This document shows positions 60,253 through 64,000 of a stretch of 64,000 nt of DNA, one piece after another; positions within the stretch are counted from its first letter, which is position 1; every line of letters begins with the position of its first letter. The stretch is from the NCBI GenBank assembly GCA_037176885.1, contig JAWWNJ010000024.1, forward strand, positions 1,550,001 to 1,614,000, written 5' to 3'. The notes beneath the pieces were generated by a model. That model did no database searches. It saw nothing but the letters and a program-made list of their open reading frames with translations, and had not been told where the DNA came from. Source of the stretch: Favolaschia claudopus. Its lineage: Eukaryota > Basidiomycota > Agaricomycetes > Agaricales > Mycenaceae. The translations under genes were made by a program, and so were the position numbers.

Positions 60253-61365
60253 ATGCAACCCACCACCCTCTTCACCACTCTCCTCACCCTCGCCCTCGGT
60301 GCCCTCCACGTGTCCGCCCACGCCATGCCCAATCCCGCACTCGGCATTACCGGCCGCGCACTCCAGTGCAACGACACCCTGCGCCCGTCGGACAACAAAC
60401 CCTGCGGCAACGTCGACATTGCGTCGAACATTGACAAGGCGATGGCTATTCCTGTTACGGTTGGGAAGGATGGGACGAGTGTGAGTTTTAATATGACGAG
60501 TTTTAATGGGTACGTTTTTTCTTCCTCATTTGCACTCTGATCTTGTCGGACTGACTTGATGCAGCGGCAGAGATGGCTCGCGCAAAGTTTCCGTTATGAT
60601 CGACCCCACGGGGACGGAGAAGAGCTTCGTCAAGGCGGATGTCACGAAGAACGGAGACCCTGTACGTCTGCGTTCTCCCTCTCCCTCCTCCGTGTCACCG
60701 GAATGCTGACCGCCTCGACGCAGGCCCCCAAAGAAGACACCGGCTCCGACCTCATCACTGTCGCTCTCCCCGACGGCACCAAGTGCACTGGTGGCAAAGA
60801 CAAGAATCTGTGCTTACTCGTGCGTCTCTTTTCCTCTTCCCTGCCACTACATCTCACGATTCCTAATGCCTTCTCCTCTCCCGCAGTCCGTCAAGTCCAC
60901 CGCCGGCTTCGGCGCATGCACCGTCGCTAGCCAGCTCGACACCTCCTCCTCTACCGGTACCGGCGCGATGAAGAACGGGAAGATCCCTTGCAAGAGCAGC
61001 AAGAAGAATCGGCGCGCGGTGGTACGTGTTTTTTTTCCTTCCTCGTTCCGCATCCCGTCCCGTCCAGCCTCCATCCTCCCCCACATTCTTCTTCTTGTTT
61101 CCTTCGCTCCAATATTTCCCCGCTTCCTTGCGCACCTCCCCCCCAGCTCCCCGCCTCCCCCTCCATCTCATCTTCACTTCGACTCCGACGCTGGCCCCCT
61201 CCACCTCATCTCCACTTTGGCTCCGACGCTCATCCTTCCCTTGTCCCACAGGCCACCCGCGCCGCGCGCTTCCTCCGCGCTCAAGCCCGTGAACTCGAAC
61301 GCGAGGCTGAAATGCAGGAGCGGAGTCTGCACGGAAACCCGCTTTTTGCTACGACGCTGCTCTAA
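60253..61365 (+). CDS. Secreted gEgh16/Gas1-like (DUF3129) protein
   Basis: It starts at 60253 (MQPTTLFTTLLTLALGALHV) with a signal peptide whose likely cleavage after VSA leaves an N-terminal His (HAMPNPALGITGRALQ). Five exons join in frame. FNG|GRDGSRKVS, GDP|APKEDTGSDL, CLL|SVKSTAGFGACTV and RRAV|ATRAARFLRAQ are the four junctions, with donors GTACGT, GTACGT, GTGCGT and GTACGT. Conserved pieces include NPALGITGRALQC, PCGNVDIASNID, GTKCTGGKDKNLCL and GFGACTV, with paired Cys. Ends in a charged helix (RELEREAEMQERSL), stop at 61365. In ascomycete pathogens the family is expressed during host penetration; in saprotrophic mushrooms its role is unknown. About 230 residues, typical of the short basidiomycete form. 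Confidence 0.72.
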
Positions 61366-62682
61366 GCTGCCACGCTGCTCTAACGATCGCTACTCTAAGC
61401 TATCGCTTAGATGGGCTCATGATGAGTCACGACACGGACAATCCTTTGTAGCGCTAGCTAACTACATAGAATTTGTATCGAGAGAAGAATGTATAATTGG
61501 TTTCTTGGAATAACGTTACTGTTTTACATCTTTCGAGATTATTAACCCACCGACATGCCTCGCAATTGTATATCCCCGCGTTGTTCACCCGGACTCCCTC
61601 AAATTCGACACTTCGAAGCGCGTGGATAGGAAAAATTCCTTGTGGTTTCGCGAAGCGGTTGTTTGGCCGGATCCATTCATATTTCTGAGGGACCGACGAC
61701 ATTCTACTTGCGTGCTTACGCCATGCCACACTGAAGTGGGCGCACCGGAACCTCGACATTCGAGCTTCGTGTTAACGCCCGTATTGGAAATTGTTCTTCA
61801 CTCGGCATCCTCGAATTGTCCTCGAAGGCTCTCGATCTTGGGCCTGCAGCACTCGCAGTTGCATTGAATAGTAAGTATTGCTGGCAGCGGCGAAATTGGA
61901 ACCTTCCGCATGCCTTCAGAGTTCATCCAATGCACTGGCAGTCAGACTGTTTAAATTCCGAGACTCCGGGCGGAAAGTTTCTAGCCCCCCCTTTACAATA
62001 CGAAAAACAGCGATGAAACACATTTCTCTGGGAGCCCTCGGACCTACATATGTGTGATCGATTAGTAGTAATTGCACTAAGTACTTCGATCTCAAGCATT
62101 GGTGGTCATCCAACGCGCGGAATAAGTATCACACTGGCGGCTGAGTGCCTGACACTGAAGCGACCAGTCGAAATCTCACCTTTTATCGCCCACCAATGGT
62201 TTTCAGACGCTTGGACCGTACAAACAGCCGAATTGATCGAGAGGGTGAGATATTTGTCTTCCTCTCTTTGTTGTTACTATCATTTTAGATGGAAGCTCTC
62301 CGGTGTCAGGTCTAAGACTGTTCGTTTATTTGCTGGTAACGCCTTTCACTCAATACGTTGAGAATTTGTGGGTGGTCAATGCTGCATGCGCCAGTAGTAA
62401 TCAAGTAAGTATCACTTAGGAGTATTCTGGTTATTTCGCTACTCGCGACGGATATGCCACTAATATTTTTTTAGCCCTAGAGATTTTATTTTGCCGCTCG
62501 GGACGGAGTTTTGCGTTTCAGCCGTCCTCTTGCAGAAAGTTTCCTTTTTCGGTTTGCGAAGTGGTAGTTTGTTGAGGTTTGGCGAAGTCGGCTGTTCGGT
62601 GATCACTTGCACCTTGCCCTCATCACACTGCACAGCTCATCACCGACCAAGATTTGCTGGTTCTGTTGACGTCGTTGAGCCA
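61366..62682. other. Gap without a recognised gene
   Basis: Short frames only on both strands; none has a family feature. Confidence 0.45.
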
Positions 62683-63395
62683 GGATTGTCCACAATCGTA
62701 TTGCGCCACTTCCCCCAGATGTGGCTAGTCCGGAATATCTTACCCTTGCCCGCACCCTACACCCAGGAGATCTCTGGTGGGCAGAGAATTACACGTTTCT
62801 TCTCTCCCGTGGTTACCAACTCCGAAAACGATTCAAACCTGGATGGGTTCCAAGTTGGGAGCTCCCAGGGAACCACCCATGGCCGTCTGCCTATGAAGAT
62901 TTCCAACCCGCACCCGCAGTATGTGACTGTGCCTTTCTGAGAAATTGGCTGATACTTAGTTAATATTGTTTCCACAGAGGGGAAATGTACTTGACGCTGT
63001 TCGAATTACAGACGGAGTAAAAGTGGTACTGAAGATCGTCAGGACAAAAAACGAGGCAGATTTGACCATCTATTTTGGCAACACGCTCCGCGAGAGCGAG
63101 CCCTCTGCAGCTAATAGAGCCGTGCCTGTGTTGGAGGTCATCTCGACGCCATATGAGACCCTCATTGTGCTACCATTTCTTCGGGAATTTCTTCGACTAT
63201 ACCATTCGTTCGCATCGGCGAGGTAACAGAAGCTCTTCGTCAATTTCTTCAGGCAAGCTATCAATCTCCACAACTTTCGGCACCTCCGCTGAACGGTTTT
63301 TACAGGGAATGCAGCACCTGCATTCGCACAATGTTGTAACGACTGGTCATTTTTGCGCGTTATATCTGGCTATTTTAAGTCAAGTGCGGCCCTAA
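62683..63395 (+). pseudogene. Protein-kinase-like fragment
   Basis: PEYLTLARTLHPGDLWWAEN, LLSRGYQLRKRFKPGWVPSW, then an intron (about 62920-62979) to DAVRITDGVKVVLKIVRTKN, which holds the ATP-binding Lys, then VPVLEVISTPYETLIVLPFL. This is the N-lobe plan of a kinase-like group common in Agaricomycetes. After PFLREF the reading must shift frame to continue as RIGEVTEALRQFLQ. An intron (about 63255-63306) leads to GMQHLHSHNVV, where a catalytic HRD motif would be expected, but the sequence reads TTGHFCAL and stops. No ATG opens the first frame. A truncated, frameshifted remnant. Confidence 0.5.
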
Positions 63396-64000
63396 ACAAC
63401 CCAACTACCTGCCACGACTATAGTCTTACTCAACTATCAATAGGAAGTCAGTACCTCTGTTGGTGACACTAAGGAGGGTCAAAGTGAGCTCCGAGCTGTT
63501 GACCGTAAAACCCATCACAGGAGAAAGGCATTATAATAATAGCCTACTGCAGTACTATGGATCTGTTCCATAACAGAACCCTCAGAAGAGTGACGAAGAG
63601 TCAAGTACTTGTGTACTATGGACTTAGGCGAAGGTCTACAAGGATGTAGAAGGCGCCGCGGTGGACATTAGAGTCAACATCAGTCAAGGGACAGATGCCG
63701 CGGGCTGCCGACTATAAATAGACGGCTGGAACAGCGGAAAGGGATCTCATACAGGAGATGCCGGTGCCAGGATCAAAAGGCAGAGTTATGGCAAGACATG
63801 AGGTCTTTGACAGGAGTGATGGTGTTGTGATGCTGAAGCCGAACAAGTGCGGCAACTTCATTAGAAATCTATTTCTATATTGGAGTCAGCGCGGATGACT
63901 TGGTGGCTTGATTAATTGGACAACAGACGGGTCCGTGAAATCGCGAGTGAATTGGAATGTCCCAAGAATAGTCTTAGGAGTTAGTAGAGGTGTTGATGGC
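63396..64000. other. Window end; nothing recognised
   Basis: No coding region, tRNA or obvious repeat structure seen. Confidence 0.45.

Noticed and set aside
59850..60437. 195-codon minus-strand frame
   Set aside because: Antisense to the first exon and promoter of the gEgh16-like gene; the Val run comes from GAC/CCA repeats in the leader.

Overview
This window is nuclear DNA of a filamentous basidiomycete fungus, most likely a wood- or litter-decaying Agaricomycete. Genes are cut by many short introns (about 47-65 nt, GT...AG). The gene families are mushroom-typical: three F-box/leucine-rich proteins, DUF6535 membrane proteins, a glyoxal-oxidase-type copper radical oxidase, a GH7 cellulase with a CBM1, and a UstYa-type (DUF3328) protein. 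No ribosomal RNA, CRISPR array or bacterial operon is visible. Exon joins given here were read by eye from frame continuity, splice signals and family motifs, not computed.

Layout. 0.1-6.3 kb holds two genes on the minus strand: a calpain-like cysteine protease and a copper radical oxidase. 7.2-7.9 kb holds two adjacent miniature transposons of different families. 8-28.6 kb is gene-dense: F-box (-), Old Yellow Enzyme OYE (-), F-box (+), UstYa-like (+), auxin-efflux-carrier family transporter (+), 14-TM major facilitator (+), a second copy of the 254-bp miniature element, F-box (+) and a decayed OYE copy (-). 30.6-33.5 kb has an aldo-keto reductase and a GH7 cellulase converging tail to tail. 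34.7-36.7 kb is one retroposed unit with a tRNA-like head, a poly(A) tail and a perfect 15-bp target-site duplication. 37.9-40.2 kb holds a third, badly decayed OYE copy and an F-box-type fragment.

40-58.8 kb is repeat-rich and AT-richer. It contains a diverged third copy of the miniature element and two DUF6535 paralogues in opposite orientation. The first (45.2-48.05 kb) carries frameshifts. The second (52.9-55.7 kb) reads through once two short introns are removed, and it sits between long inverted-repeat arms. 59-64 kb returns to ordinary sequence with a secreted gEgh16/Gas1-like gene and a broken protein-kinase-like fragment.

How the genes may work together: the copper radical oxidase (H2O2 supply), the GH7-CBM1 cellulase and possibly the aldo-keto reductase fit plant-cell-wall decay. 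UstYa-like, OYE, MFS and AEC genes within 15 kb could be the tailoring and export part of a small secondary-metabolite locus, but no core enzyme or precursor was recognised, so that is only a hypothesis. The repeated OYE copies, broken DUF6535 copy, fragments and transposons point to active duplication and decay.
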